This document shows, piece by piece, positions 11,026 to 20,435 of a DNA stretch of 64,000 nucleotides. The DNA is from Euglena gracilis. Lineage: Eukaryota; Euglenida; Euglenophyceae; Euglenales. Made by a program: the position numbers and the translations under genes. The notes beneath the pieces were generated by a model that saw only the letters and a list, made by a program, of their open reading frames with translations, was not told where the DNA came from and did no database searches. How positions within the stretch are numbered: the first letter of the stretch is position 1; each line of letters starts with the position of its first letter. The stretch is from contig CP154956.1 in assembly GCA_039621445.1 (NCBI GenBank), positions 30,944,667 through 31,008,666 of the forward strand, written 5' to 3'.

Positions 11026-11389
11026 CGCCTTTTTGAAGTCCAATGCCCCAAAAAATTGAACTAGAAAAGCAAAACCATGGGTGGAACCCCTTTGGAAACC
11101 TCCCAACTCAACCCAACTGTCGACTTTGCAACGGGGGGTGGCGAAGAAGCCATTCTCACTTTGCGCCAAAATTATTTGTTCCGTTGAGATTGACCCACAG
11201 AGTTTCCCCAAACTCGGCTGGTCAAGAAAATGGAGGGAGGTGGACTCATGAGGAATTGGTTTATATTCAAACAGCCAAGGTGAAAGTGGTTTGTGGGGTC
11301 CCAGAAAAACATTAGCATCAAAGCTGGAAAAAAATTCGGTTTGTGGCCAAAATCAAGCATCAAGAAGTGCCAGGGTTTCAGGGAGGTGA

Positions 11390-11640
11390 AATGAGCATTA
11401 TCTCAAGGGCTTTGTTTTGGCCGCCAAAGGCGGCCGAGATGGTAATGGATTTTGCAATTTTTTTTGGAAATGTGATTAAACTGGTCAGGTGGCTGCCGAA
11501 GGCAGCCGAGACGGTAACGCCCTTTGAACCATTGAAAATGGTATTGCAAAGAAAAATTCCACACTCATGCCACAAAAAATTTTTATTTCCAAAATCCCAG
11601 GGGGGCGGCCGCCCCCCCCCCCCCCCCCGACCCCCCCTTG
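11390..11640. repeat. Repeat inverted with 23640-23870
   Basis: Landmarks GGCCGCCAAAGGCGGCC, CTGCCGAAGGCAGCC, CACTCATGCCACAAAAAAT and CAAAATCCCAGGGGGG occur in reverse order and complement at 23640-23870 with an estimated 80-90% identity by eye. Ends in a C tract. Non-coding. Confidence 0.6.
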
Positions 11641-12556
11641 TGACACCTATGCCCCCCGCCTATGTCAAAGTGAGCCACAAAAACGACTTAGCCCCCCTTA
11701 GTATGTTGCCAATATAGAAAGGATTTGTTATTTGAGGTTTGGATGGGGGTGGAGGGGGGAGTTTTCTGCCCTTCGTAATGCAGAATGCTTGCATTTCTAA
11801 AGGATTTTCATGTAATCCCTGTTTCATCAGTGGTTTTTTACCCCTCCGGACCCCCATCAAGGCTAAGTCCTTTTTGTGCAAAATTTTGACAGAGCCGGGG
11901 GGGGGGGGCTCCCCCCACCCCCCTCTCAAATAACAAAATCCCTTCTATGATGGCAACATACTCGGGGGCTAAGTCGTTTTTGTGGCTCACTTTGGCATAG
12001 GCGGAGGGGGCTCCGCCCCCCCCCAGCACCCCCCCCCCTCAAATAACAAAATCCCTTCTATGTTGGCAACATACTTGAGGGCTAAGTCCATTTTGTGCAA
12101 AATTTTGACAGAGCCGGGAGGGGGGGGCCCGCACCCCCCTCTCAAATAACAAAATCCCTTCTATGTTGGCAACATACTTGGAGGGCTAAGTCGTTTTTGT
12201 GGCTCACTTTGGCATTGGCGGAGGGGGCTCCCCCCTCAAATACCATGCCCCCCCCATATAAGCCCCCCCCCCCCCCTGGCCGGCCGAAGGCCGGCCCTTT
12301 GGCCGGGACCGACCCCCCCCATGCAAGACCCCCCCCATATAAGACCCCTCCCTGGGATTTTGGCTCCCGAGGGGGGGTCTTATATGGGGGGGGCATGGTA
12401 ACAAAATCCCTTCTATGTTGGCAACATACTTGAGGGCTAAGTCCTTTTTGTGCAAAATTTTGACAGAGCTGGGGGGGGGCCTCAAATAACAAAATCCCTT
12501 CTATGTTGGCAACATACTTGGAGGGCTAAGTCCTTTTTGTGCGAAATTTGCCACTA
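11640..12556. repeat. Tandem array of about 110-bp units with C-tract caps
   Basis: The core AAATAACAAAATCCCTTCTA, TGTTGGCAACATACTTG, GGGCTAAGTC recurs at about 11700 (inverted), 11930, 12045, 12145, 12400 and 12487. Units alternate between two tails: TTTTTGTGCAAAATTTTGAC with CAGAGC, and TTTTTGTGGCTCACTTTGGC. One unit boundary is interrupted by the TA-flanked element at 12243-12398. No gene. Confidence 0.75.
12243..12398. mobile_element. TA-flanked C-tract MITE (CATATAAG subfamily)
   Basis: A 156-bp element with ends CCATGCCCCCCCCATATAAG and its reverse complement, flanked by TA at 12241-12242 and 12399-12400. Neighbouring tandem units read CTCAAATAACAAAATCC without it, so the empty site and the TA duplication are visible directly. 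The interior has a CCGGCCGAAGGCCGG stem-loop. Partial copies: right end at 21950-22011, left end at 14895-14920. Confidence 0.85.
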
Positions 12557-13359
12557 CCCTCACCCCCCCCCCAAAGTGGCCACCCTCCAAGCCATAGCTG
12601 GCACTTCGTTTAAAACGAAGTCAAAAAAAAACACGTTTTTTTTAAAAAAAACATGTTTTTAAAAAAAAAAACAAAAAAAAACGCCATTGAGGGTCCAGGG
12701 CAAAATTTTTTTTTGCCTTTAATATTAGCTTTTTTTTGCCCATCCTCAGGCAGAGAAAGGCACCAAATTTGGGATGTTTCAAGTTGAAACATCCCAAAAT
12801 GGCAGAAAAATGCCCTATTTTGACCATTCTTGTTGAAGACCTCCAAAAGCATTGATTTTCAAGTCATTTGAGCTAAGATTGGTTCACCCTTGCGATCAAA
12901 GGCAAAATTTGGACCATCATTTTCCCCTTTTGTTTTTTTTGCCGTTTTTTTTGCCCGTTTTTTTTAATAAAAAACAAAAAAAACGTTTTTTTTTAAAAAA
13001 AAAAAACAAAAAAACGCCAGCTATGCTCCAAGCACCATGGGACCCCCAAATGGCCACTCTGGGAGGGGGGACACTTTGGGGGGGGGGGTCAAATTTTGGT
13101 CTTCGGCACCAAAGGCGCTGAAGGAAAATGGCCACTTTGAGAGGGGATACCCTCTCCCCCCCCTCAAAGTGGCCACCCTCCTGGCACTGTGGGACCCCGA
13201 AATGACCACTCTGGCAGGGGGGACACTTTGAGGGGGGTCAAATTTTGGCCTTCGGCGCCTTGGCACCGAAGGAAAATGGCCACATTGGGGGGTAAACCAA
13301 ATTTTGCCAAAAAAAATTTGGCCACTTTGAGGGGGGGACACTTTGAGGGGGGGTGAGGG
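12557..13359. mobile_element. TA-flanked C-tract element (CCCTCACC subfamily), 803 bp with nested insertion
   Basis: Ends CCCTCACCCCCCCCCC and GGGGGGGTGAGGG are inverted and flanked by TA (12555-12556, 13360-13361). The interior is a series of CACTTTGAGGGG/CAAAGTGGCCA repeats with GGCGCC hairpins. A 432-bp A/T-hairpin MITE is nested in it at 12593-13024. Same ends, different interior, at 25852-26188. Confidence 0.75.
12593..13024. mobile_element. A/T-hairpin MITE nested in a C-tract element
   Basis: Flanked by near-identical 9-bp repeats CCTCCAAGC (12584-12592) and GCTCCAAGC (13025-13033). Ends CATAGCTGGC and GCCAGCTAT are inverted, followed inward by long A and T runs folding on each other. 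The 432-bp length, 9-bp duplication and A/T-run ends match the 423-bp element at 30296-30718, suggesting a Mutator-like (9-bp duplicating) non-autonomous family. Confidence 0.65.
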
Positions 13360-13599
13360 TAAACCAAAATTTGCCCAACCTTTTGGCCAATTTGGGAGGT
13401 GGGACACTTTGAGGGGGGGGGGCGAGGGCATATTGAAAATCCAATGGGGAGAGGTGTTCTTTTGCCAAAAGTGGCCCAAAATGGGCATTTTCCCCCTAAG
13501 TTTTTGCATATTCACCCCCGATTGGGGGGTTCTGGAGCCATTTGGGTGGGTTTTGACTGGTGTTGGGGTGATTTGGACAAAAGTTTTTTTAGGGGGGGG

Positions 13600-14010
13600 G
13601 GGCTTAAAAGTCGGCGGTTTTGACCCGTTAGTACATTAGAGTGGGTAGTCGGCCGACTACCCACTACCCCCCTCCCATCTCGCCAACTAGTTACCGACCA
13701 GGCCCAGTCGGCCGACCAATTGGGTAGTCGGCAGACTAGTCGGCCGACTAACGTGACCCCCCCCCTATATGTCACCCACCCCTAATTGTCGCCCCCCCCC
13801 CCCCTGGGGGGGCGACAATTAGGGGTGGGGGTACCCATTGACCCATGGACGTGTGGGGTAAAATGAGTAACCCCACCCCTAATTGTCACCCACCCCTAAT
13901 TGTCGCCAGGGGGGGTCAAAACGCTCCCTGGGGGGTGCCATATAGGGGGGGGGGGGGGTCACGTTACCCACCACCCCCCCCTCCAGTCTACCGTTTGCCA
14001 CTCCCGGGCA
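13600..14010 (+). repeat. GTCGGCCGAC hairpin repeat, copy 2 (occupied)
   Basis: Reverse-complement relative of 10510-10670: shared landmarks are CTTAAAAGTCGGCGG, CCCGTTAGTACAT, GTAGTCGGCCGACTACCCAC and CCAGTCTACCG. Interrupted by the 214-bp TA-flanked element at 13751-13964. Confidence 0.65.
13751..13964. mobile_element. TA-flanked C-tract MITE (ACGTGACC subfamily), intact
   Basis: Perfect terminal inverted repeats ACGTGACCCCCCCCCTATAT (right end reads ATATAGGGG...GGTCACGT), flanked by TA at 13749-13750 and 13965-13966. The pre-insertion sequence GGGTAGTC is seen in the sister repeat near 10545. 214 bp, no open frame. Same subfamily as 8563-8765. Confidence 0.85.
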
Positions 14011-14149
14011 GGGCGGTGGATTGTGGATTCTGGAGTGCCTTCTTTGACACTTCGGGTTTGAAAAAAAACTTCATTTTTTTTGGGAAAAAGGTCGCACCTT
14101 CTCGAAATGCTAGTACGTGCGGTTTTTTTCAAAGATTTCAACACTACCA

Positions 14150-14872
14150 TGGAGATCAGGCAGTAGACTTTGGCCATTTTGAGCCCCCCCCCCCCTATGG
14201 TGAAGTTCACTGTTTGAAAGTTCACCGGCGGGCCCCCCCCCTCTGCCTAACCCATCGGTGAACTTCATCGGTGAAGTTCACCAAGAGAGCACTTTTGGCC
14301 AAAAATGGCCAAAAATGACATTTTTGGGCAAGTTTTCGGAAATTTTGATTAAATTCCATGGGGCGACGGCAGTACAGCTGCGGTTTTTTGGGGACCCGCC
14401 CCTGTACAGTTGGGATTTTTGGACCCCCCCCCCCCCTAGTGCCGAACCCCCCGAGACAGATGAAAATTTTGACACCAAAAATGGCCTTTTAGACCAAAAC
14501 AAGGCCTTAAATTTTTTTTCCGGCGCCTTTGGCGCCGGGTTTTGGTCGATTTTTTGAGGGGGGGGTTGGTAGTATAGTTGGGACCCCAGGACCCCCCCGG
14601 TGTTGAGACAGTACAGCAAAAAGTGCCAAAAAATGCAAAAAAACTGACCTCGGGACCCCCCTCCCCCCCTGCCAACGCTCCCATGAAGCATCAACCTCAA
14701 TATGACCATTTTGAGAGGAAAGGAGCAAAATTTTACCCATGAAAGTTTCACCCCCAACCATCAAAACAGTGAAGTTCACCGGTGAACTTCACCGGTGAAG
14801 TTCATCGCCGAAAGTACCCCCCCCCGGTGAACGTTCACCGGTGAAGTTCACCGGGGGGCCCCCACCCCCCCC
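14150..14872 (+). mobile_element. GGTGAAGTTCACC hairpin element, copy 1
   Basis: Left end GAGATCAGGCAGTAGAC, then a C tract, GGTGAAGTTCAC and CCCATCGGTGAACTTC. Right end is a triple TGAACTTCACCGG palindrome, a C tract, GGTGAACGTTCACCGG and a G tract. Closely similar copies at 18710-19120 and 27778-28515. Unlike 18710-19120 it carries a nested 320-bp insertion. No transposase. Confidence 0.8.
14361..14680. mobile_element. Nested 320-bp insertion with CCATG target duplication
   Basis: Flanked by CCATG at 14356-14360 and 14681-14685. The copy at 18710-19120 has a single CCATG (18931-18935) at this place, giving the empty site. Ends GGGCGACGGCAGTAC and, complemented, GAGCGTTGGCAGGGG are imperfect inverted repeats. 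The GGCAGTACAGTTGGG motif repeats inside, and a GGCGCCTTTGGCGCC hairpin lies at 14522-14536. Confidence 0.75.
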
Positions 14873-15123
14873 CCCCCCCGTACTGCCTAACCTCCCATGC
14901 CCCCCCCATATAAGACCACTCCACAAACAAACCCTTGAGGAAGGCAGCGCCCTCCCAAAAAAATCCCCAAAATGGCCGTTTTAGGCTACAAACCGGAACA
15001 TAAACACAAACCGGAACAAACCACTCATCCGGAACACGGGCCAGGTGTGTTGGAGGCCAAAACAGCGCCTGTGGGTCCAAACAAGTTCAATTTTTCAAAA
15101 ATATCGTTAGGAAATATACTATA

Positions 15124-17002
15124 CCTTCCCGATTATTTTCCCCGATCGATTATTTCCCCCCCCCCCACTTTCAGCCCAAAAACAGGAAAGCCGGACCCGG
15201 GCGCTTATTTCCCCCCCAAAGTTTTTGGACTTTCTGGGTGACAAACGCAAAGGAAAGTGCTCATGATGCTGATGCGCCTGATGCTGTGCTCAACTCACTT
15301 ACGACGAGGGCGCAGATTGTTTATTTGTGCATGCAGTTCTGCTGCAAGCTGCACGTCAAGCTGGGCAGCGATGGCATCGACATCGGCAGCTGGAGCATCG
15401 TCAGGACACTCGGCATCAAGGCCGTCGTCAATGTCAACTTCCTCTCCCTGCCCCTCCCAGGAAAGTTGGTTAGATGAGGAAGCCGAGTCCGCAACAGGAG
15501 GTAAGGCTGCCGGCACCACTGCCCGCTTTCCCCACGGCTTCGCCTCCTGCCGTGCCGTTTGCGCATGCTGCAGGCAAGGATCCAAATGGACACAAAGAGT
15601 GGAGGCAAGGCAGCCAAGAAAAATTGCGCAACAATTTTTTGGGTTCCGCTTCCAAAATTCCGCTTCATCCAGTCAATGGCCTCTTCAATGATCTGGAGCA
15701 CAAAAGGGAACACAAATGATGACGCAGTTAATGCTCAATACCTGGCCAGTGAACGAGTCAAAAAAGCACAGCACTTCCTTGTGGCCCAGCTCAGAGAGTT
15801 CTGCACGCAACCATTTCAAATACGTCAGATTAATATCCTTATTCCAGTATGCGTTCTCATTGAATGCCAACTTCATTTTCTGGGGTATGGTCAACTTCTT
15901 CATCAAGATGGCACCTGGTTGTGGAAGTTTATTTCATTTGTGTTTGGGGGGGGGGGAGGGAACCTGACATTCCGTGAAGGACAACCCACGGAGGTAGCAT
16001 AACTGCCGTCCCATCCCTATTCTTTAATGTGGTCAATGTCACAGTTATGCGCTTGTGATCATCAGACCCTGCCTTCAACACCGTTCCCTCGCCATCCGGG
16101 TCATCCAGCACTTTTCCTGAGAGAGCAAAGTGCAACAAAAGTGTGGAGATTTGCAAATATACCAGTTTGGGGTTCCTTCCACGTTGGGGTTTGGTTCCAG
16201 TTCACCATGACACAATTCTCCCCAAGTAATTTCTGCACATTGATGATGTACCTGCGAAATCGGTCCACTTTCTAGAGCAGGTTGGTTGGGATGTTTTTCT
16301 TCAGTGACGTCACAGACTTTAGACGTAGCCCCCACCTCAGTCGAAATCTTCTCACCCAGTCGTCACTTACCTTGAATCGTTCCGTCACAGGAACTGTTTG
16401 TAGTGTTTCAACTACTTGCAACCGGAGCATATACGTTGTTACTTTCAGACCTTGCACACGTCGAGCTGTCACCCATTTCCAAATCTCACTTTCGACTTTT
16501 TCAAACGGCGAAGCACGTCCCGCACCAGGTCGCTCAGTATCCCTTTTCAAGCCCAAATAAAATAAGTGTGCCTCATTTTGCCTCCTCTCGGCTTTCAGAA
16601 TGGGATCTTCGGTTGGGGGCCCCTGAGAACTCCCTCGGGCCAACCATTTGCGGAAGTGCTGTGCGCTCAACTGTTCTTCTCCAGTTCTTTTGACCCATTC
16701 GGCAACAAATGCAGTCTGAATCATTTGCTTGTGCTTCAAAATCTTCCCCCCAGCATCAGTGACATGTACACGTTCCTTGTAATCTTTCAAGATGGCGGCG
16801 ACAAACCCAGCATTGTGCATACAATACTTTCCACTGTTCCGCTGACCTACATTGCGGGCACCAGATGTGCCTCGCTTCTTGTTCACAGCCTTCATACTTG
16901 GCTTCACGGGCATAACAAAAGTACCTGCAGCGGGGGACCCGGGCGATTATTCCCCCCCCCCGGTTTCCGGCTCCGTGGGGGGGGGGGGAATAATCAAAAA
17001 GG
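15124..17002 (-). mobile_element. Decayed pogo/Tc5-type DNA transposon with C-tract ends
   Basis: Flanked by TA at 15122-15123 and 17003-17004. Left end CCTTCCCGATTATTTTCCCC; right end, complemented, CCTTTTTGATTATTCCCCCC. The internal gene on the minus strand is a transposase with a CENP-B-type DNA-binding domain. TA duplication is typical of the Tc1/mariner/pogo superfamily. The C-tract ends are the same style as those of the many short TA-flanked elements here, which makes this family a candidate source of their transposition enzyme. Confidence 0.7.
15250..16913 (-). pseudogene. pogo/Tc5-like transposase pseudogene (CENP-B HTH + degenerate DDE)
   Basis: The N-terminal frame (16272-16913, 213 codons) has a basic start and then a CENP-B/Tc5-type helix-turn-helix: FEKVESEIWKWVTARR near residues 138-153 and FKVSDDWVRRFRLRWGLRLK near 180-199. 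A stop near 16275 follows. Downstream frames resemble a DDE_1 catalytic region: VDRFRRYIINVQKL and NQTP near 16150-16265, DDHKRITVTLT near 16030-16075, KLTIPQKMKLAFNENAYWN and LCFFDSF near 15760-15905, then an acidic tail. Breaks include in-frame stops, frameshifts and a G tract at 15946-15957. Function in life would be cut-and-paste transposition; this copy cannot be active. Confidence 0.75.
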
Positions 17003-17042
17003 TACAGTACATTATTTTTTATTTATCATACATACATTATTT

Positions 17043-17446
17043 CCATTAGTGTCTGCCAGACGAAACGGAGACCCTTTATCTCAAATAACTCAGGCCAAGG
17101 GGGAAGTTGGGGGTCAAAACAGAGCTGATTCGGGAAGCCGGGTCGCTCACAACTGAAAAAAAGAATTCCTGTGGTCTACGGTTTTCATCACCAACTCAGG
17201 CGTGGGAGGGAAGGGGAGTTCTACCCACAAAGGGATAAGAGCTCTCGACAAGGGGAAAAAATTCCTCCGGCGTTGTATTGCCACTATTTTGGCTTGTTTT
17301 GACTTCGCCATTTTGGGGACCATTACGGGGTCAACAAAATTGAAGTTTTCAAAATATCTCCAAAATGGTGGGGAATGAAAGGTAAATGGCTGGGGACCGT
17401 CTATCTATCTATCACCCCGTGTAGACCTCTAGAGCTGGGCCGCCGG
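17043..17446 (+). repeat. Left arm of a 370-bp near-identical inverted repeat
   Basis: Begins CCATTAGTGTCTGCCAGACG and reads inward to CTCTAGAGCTGGGCCGC. Its reverse complement is 22786-23153, with only scattered differences by eye (a short TATC run is extra here). Within the arm a milder internal inverted repeat (ATAAGAGCTCTCG and similar) occurs. No open frame. Confidence 0.8.
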
Positions 17447-17492
17447 GGCCAAAAAAAGTTGGTGTTTTTCTGCCCAAATAAGATTTAAGATA

Positions 17493-17686
17493 CCCCCTCC
17501 CTTATTGTCCCACCGACCTCCCCCCGGGAGGCCCGACCGGACAATATGGGGGGGGGGACAACATGGGGGTACCAAAGGAATTTCATTGGCCGAGCCAAAA
17601 AAAAAAACCCCCGTCGGCCGGGGCCGAGGGACAATATGGGGGGGGGGGGACAATATGGGGGGGGGGACAATATGGGTGGGGGGGGG
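17493..17686. mobile_element. TA-flanked C-tract MITE (ATTGTCCC subfamily)
   Basis: TA at 17491-17492 and 17687-17688. Ends CCCCCTCCCTTATTGTCCC and GGGACAATATGGG plus G tract. The interior GGTACCAAAGGAATTTCATT, GGCCGAGCC and CGTCGGCCGGGGCCGAGG is shared with 23975-24153, 25625-25796 and 27073-27238. It lies directly against the AP-endonuclease relic. Confidence 0.8.
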
Positions 17687-17689
17687 TAG

Positions 17690-18240
17690 TCCTCGGCTGG
17701 ATTGATCGCTCCGTTGAAGTCGCCCACGAGGAGAGTGGGCACTTGCACATCCAGCGTATGCTCCAGCTCCAGCATCGCCACGTCGAAGGGGCGCCGCTCC
17801 GGCTGGGTTTGCAGCAGGGCATAGATGGAGAGGATGAGGACACCGCATGGCAGGCCAGGGCGAGGCGCCATGATCCCTGTGCAGGCGGCGCATTGCGTGC
17901 AGCCGGCACCAAGCGGGACAGGATGGCAGCATCGGGGAGACGGCGACCCCGATACGACAGACGAAGCCCACGCCGCAGGTCGGAGTTGCAGCCCACGCTG
18001 TCGTGGTCGGAGTTGGCCACAGCCCGGGCTGGACGGCCGTGATGGAGATGAAGGTCTGCACGCAGCGCGGTGGTGTGGGTCATGTCCAGGCGGACCTTGG
18101 CGAGGTGAGACTCCTGGACAGCCAGCACATCCGCTTGGACGGACGACGCCACCAGGGAGGCCTTGGCGGCGCACCAGTGCGTCATATTCCAGCTGCCGAG
18201 CTGCAGCAGATCCTCCTTGGGGGCCACGCCCACGAGCGCC
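17690..18240 (-). pseudogene. AP-endonuclease (EEP) domain relic of a LINE
   Basis: On the minus strand one frame starts LQLGSWNMTHWCAAKASLVA and continues QADVLAVQESHLAKVRLDM, the N-terminal metal-binding Asn and Glu motifs of endonuclease/exonuclease/phosphatase domains. After a frame change it reads TLLVGDFNGAINPAED, the GDFN motif. The downstream end is cut by the MITE at 17493-17686 and no matching reverse transcriptase follows. This is a different LINE class from the one at 28.6-35.6 kb, which has a restriction-like nuclease instead. Confidence 0.75.
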
Positions 18241-18341
18241 GCTCACCGCCCCCTCCGAGACGGAGCGCTGCATCTTCTTCACAGGCGGTTTCTCCGGCGA
18301 GTCCCCCACATCCCGCAATCGGCCTCGGGCTGCCTCCTCCG

Positions 18342-18444
18342 GGGGGTCGGCACGCCGTGGCGAGCCGTCCGGCTAGGGGGGGGGGGTAAAATGGCGTGGC
18401 GAGGGGGTTGGTGAGGGGGGGGGAGGGGTGTGCCGACCCCCCTC
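18342..18444. repeat. GGTCGGCAC hairpin element, short copy
   Basis: Inverted ends GGGGTCGGCACGCCGTGGCG and GTGTGCCGACCCCCC with internal G tracts and ATGGCGTGGCGAGGGGG. A longer relative is at 25205-25436. Inserted just upstream of the endonuclease relic. Confidence 0.55.
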
Positions 18445-18709
18445 CACCTCCTCCTCCAGCGTGACTCCATCCACATTTAGGTCTGACGCGGCGCACTCCC
18501 GGCTGCACCCGTCGACGTCCCGAGCTGCCGGCGCAGCTGTCGGTTCTCCTCCATGACCTCTTGAAACTGCCGCATGAGCGTCGCAAGCTGCTTGCGGAGG
18601 TCCTGCATCTCATGGGCGAGGTCATCCTGAGAGGGCGATTGGGGCTGGGGCCGCCGAGGTGCTGAAGCTGCGGCCGGACTGACTTTCTTTTGGCCCCGCT
18701 AGGAGCGAC

Positions 18710-19120
18710 GAGGGAGATCAGGCAATAGACTTTGGTCAATTTGACCCCCCCCTCCCCCCCCCCTATGGTGAAGTTCACCGTTTGAAAGTTCACCGGGGGG
18801 TCCCGGACCCCCCCCCTGCCTAACCCATCGGTGAACTTCACCGGTGAAGTTCACCAAGAGAGCACTTTTTTGGCCAAAAATGGCCAAAAAATGGCATTTT
18901 GGGCAAGTTTTCGGAAATTTCGATAAAATTCCATGAAGCATCAACCTCAAAATGACCATTTTGAGAGGAAAGGAGCAAAATTTTACCCATGAAAATTTCA
19001 CCCCCAACCATCAAAACGGTGAAGTTCACCGGTGAACTTCACCGGTGAACTTCACCGCCGAAAGTACCCCCCTCCCCCCCCCCCGGTGAACGTTCACCGG
19101 TGAAGTTCACCGGGGGGGGC
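18710..19120 (+). mobile_element. GGTGAAGTTCACC hairpin element, copy 2 (empty site for the nested insert)
   Basis: Same ends as 14150-14872 and 27778-28515 but only about 410 bp because the 320-bp nested insertion is absent; TTCCATGAAGCATCAACC is continuous at 18929-18946. It therefore defines both the element body and the CCATG target site. Confidence 0.8.
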
Positions 19121-19128
19121 CAAACCGA

Positions 19129-19260
19129 AGCAGAAGTGTGGCAAGGACTCTCACCAACCCTGGCCAAAGAAATCTCTAAACAACTGGTATGGAGCTTCTA
19201 CACCAACCTGACAAATGACATTGACCTGTCTGCCGGTTGCCACCTCCCGTGTTCCCAATA
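19129..19260 (+). CDS. Short coding-like fragment ending in a stop
   Basis: Open frame EAEVWQGLSPTLAKEISKQL, then VWSFYTNLTNDIDLSAGCH, ending at TAA followed by an AATAAA-containing CCCAATAAACACC. Looks like the C-terminal end of a protein (perhaps a mobile element gag-like or captured gene), bounded on the left by the hairpin element. Family not recognised. Confidence 0.35.
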
Positions 19261-19529
19261 AACACCTTTGCCAACCACCTGTTGACCTTGGTTAACCCAT
19301 CCCCTCCACTTGAACCCTACCCGCTTCATTTCCTCTATATCCTCTCCTTGGTGTACCACCATCTCCTTGGTGTACCACCATCGTCATTGTAGCCATATGT
19401 TCGAGGCCAAGGCAAAAATTAACCCCAACCCATGAATCCATGGAGCAAAACAGCCCAAGCCCAAGCTGACACTCCCTCCCTGACCCACCACCTAAGGACC
19501 TGACGCACACATGCCATCCAACGGCAAGA

Positions 19530-20155
19530 AGAGCAAAATCCCGACACAAACACGCCATCCCGTGGCAAAGGAGGTACAAACACCCCCCCCCTGCCCGCCC
19601 ACTATATATTGAAGGTGACCTTTGCTCATCTTCCTCTTACCGCTAACCTCTTCTGCAAATAACACCCATAGTATCAGCAACCCGCGACCTGTGGCGGCAC
19701 AGGGAGTCACAAGGGGGTTCCTCTTGTGGCGGGCCAAAAGAGACGTTTCCCTGGGCCCGGGGCACGGTTGGGTGAAGCTGTGCTACCCACCGTGAAAATC
19801 AAACTCTTGAACAGAAGACAAATCAATGGGTCACATAGACGCGCAGAGAAGCAAAACACAACAAAAGCCAAACCCGACACAAACACGCCGTCCTGTGGCA
19901 AAAGCGATGCAAACGCCCCCCTCCCCGCCCAATATATATTGAAGGTGACCTTTGCTCATCTTCCGCTAACCACTGACCTCCACACCCTGAACAAGTATCA
20001 CTCAGTAGCTCTTATACACCCACAGTATAACCTCCCCGCGACCTATGGCGGCACAGGGAGTCACAAGGGGGTTCCTCTTGTGGAGAGGGCCAAAAGAGAC
20101 GTTTCCCTGGGCCCGGGGCACGGTTTGGGTGATGCTGTGCTACCCACCATGAACG
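19530..20155 (+). repeat. Duplicated 5' region of the LINE family (two units)
   Basis: Two units, about 19530-19800 and 19865-20155, share ACACAAACACGCC, a TATATATTGAAGGTGACC segment, GGCGGCACAGGGAGTCACAA, and GACGTTTCCCTGGGCCCGGG. The same modules occur reverse-complemented at 35168-35575 immediately upstream of the 28.6-34.4 kb retrotransposon. In both places they precede reverse transcriptase sequence in the coding direction, so they look like the 5' untranslated/promoter monomers of the element. The TATATATT may be a core promoter motif (inference). Confidence 0.65.
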
Positions 20156-20435
20156 TCTTTTCTCCTGCCTCTTTCATGGGACGCCCAGAATGTGCAGCCT
20201 TCCGTACGACCCTCCGACATTGCTTGCTCCCCCAAACAATGGGAACAAATTTGTCTCCCCATAGTGATAGGTTGTCGACCCATTGCACCAGTGGTGCAAC
20301 CTTACCAAGGATGTCCGATGCTTCTGGAGGAACACCAAAGTGTCTGAGGGGGCCCTGGGGAACGCCGAAGGAATACCAAGTGTTTCGGGACACAGATGTA
20401 TTCCACCCGCAATCCGAGCCGGTTGACGAATGTGA

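Noticed and set aside
11640-12556. Possible CRISPR array because of regularly repeated units
   Set aside because: Units are long (about 110 bp), vary in tail, lack constant repeats with unique short spacers, and the DNA is eukaryotic.
19530-20155. LTRs of a retrotransposon, because two similar blocks flank sequence
   Set aside because: The blocks are adjacent tandem units upstream of a LINE relic, lack TG...CA ends, and the same modules precede the intact LINE; 5' monomers fit better.
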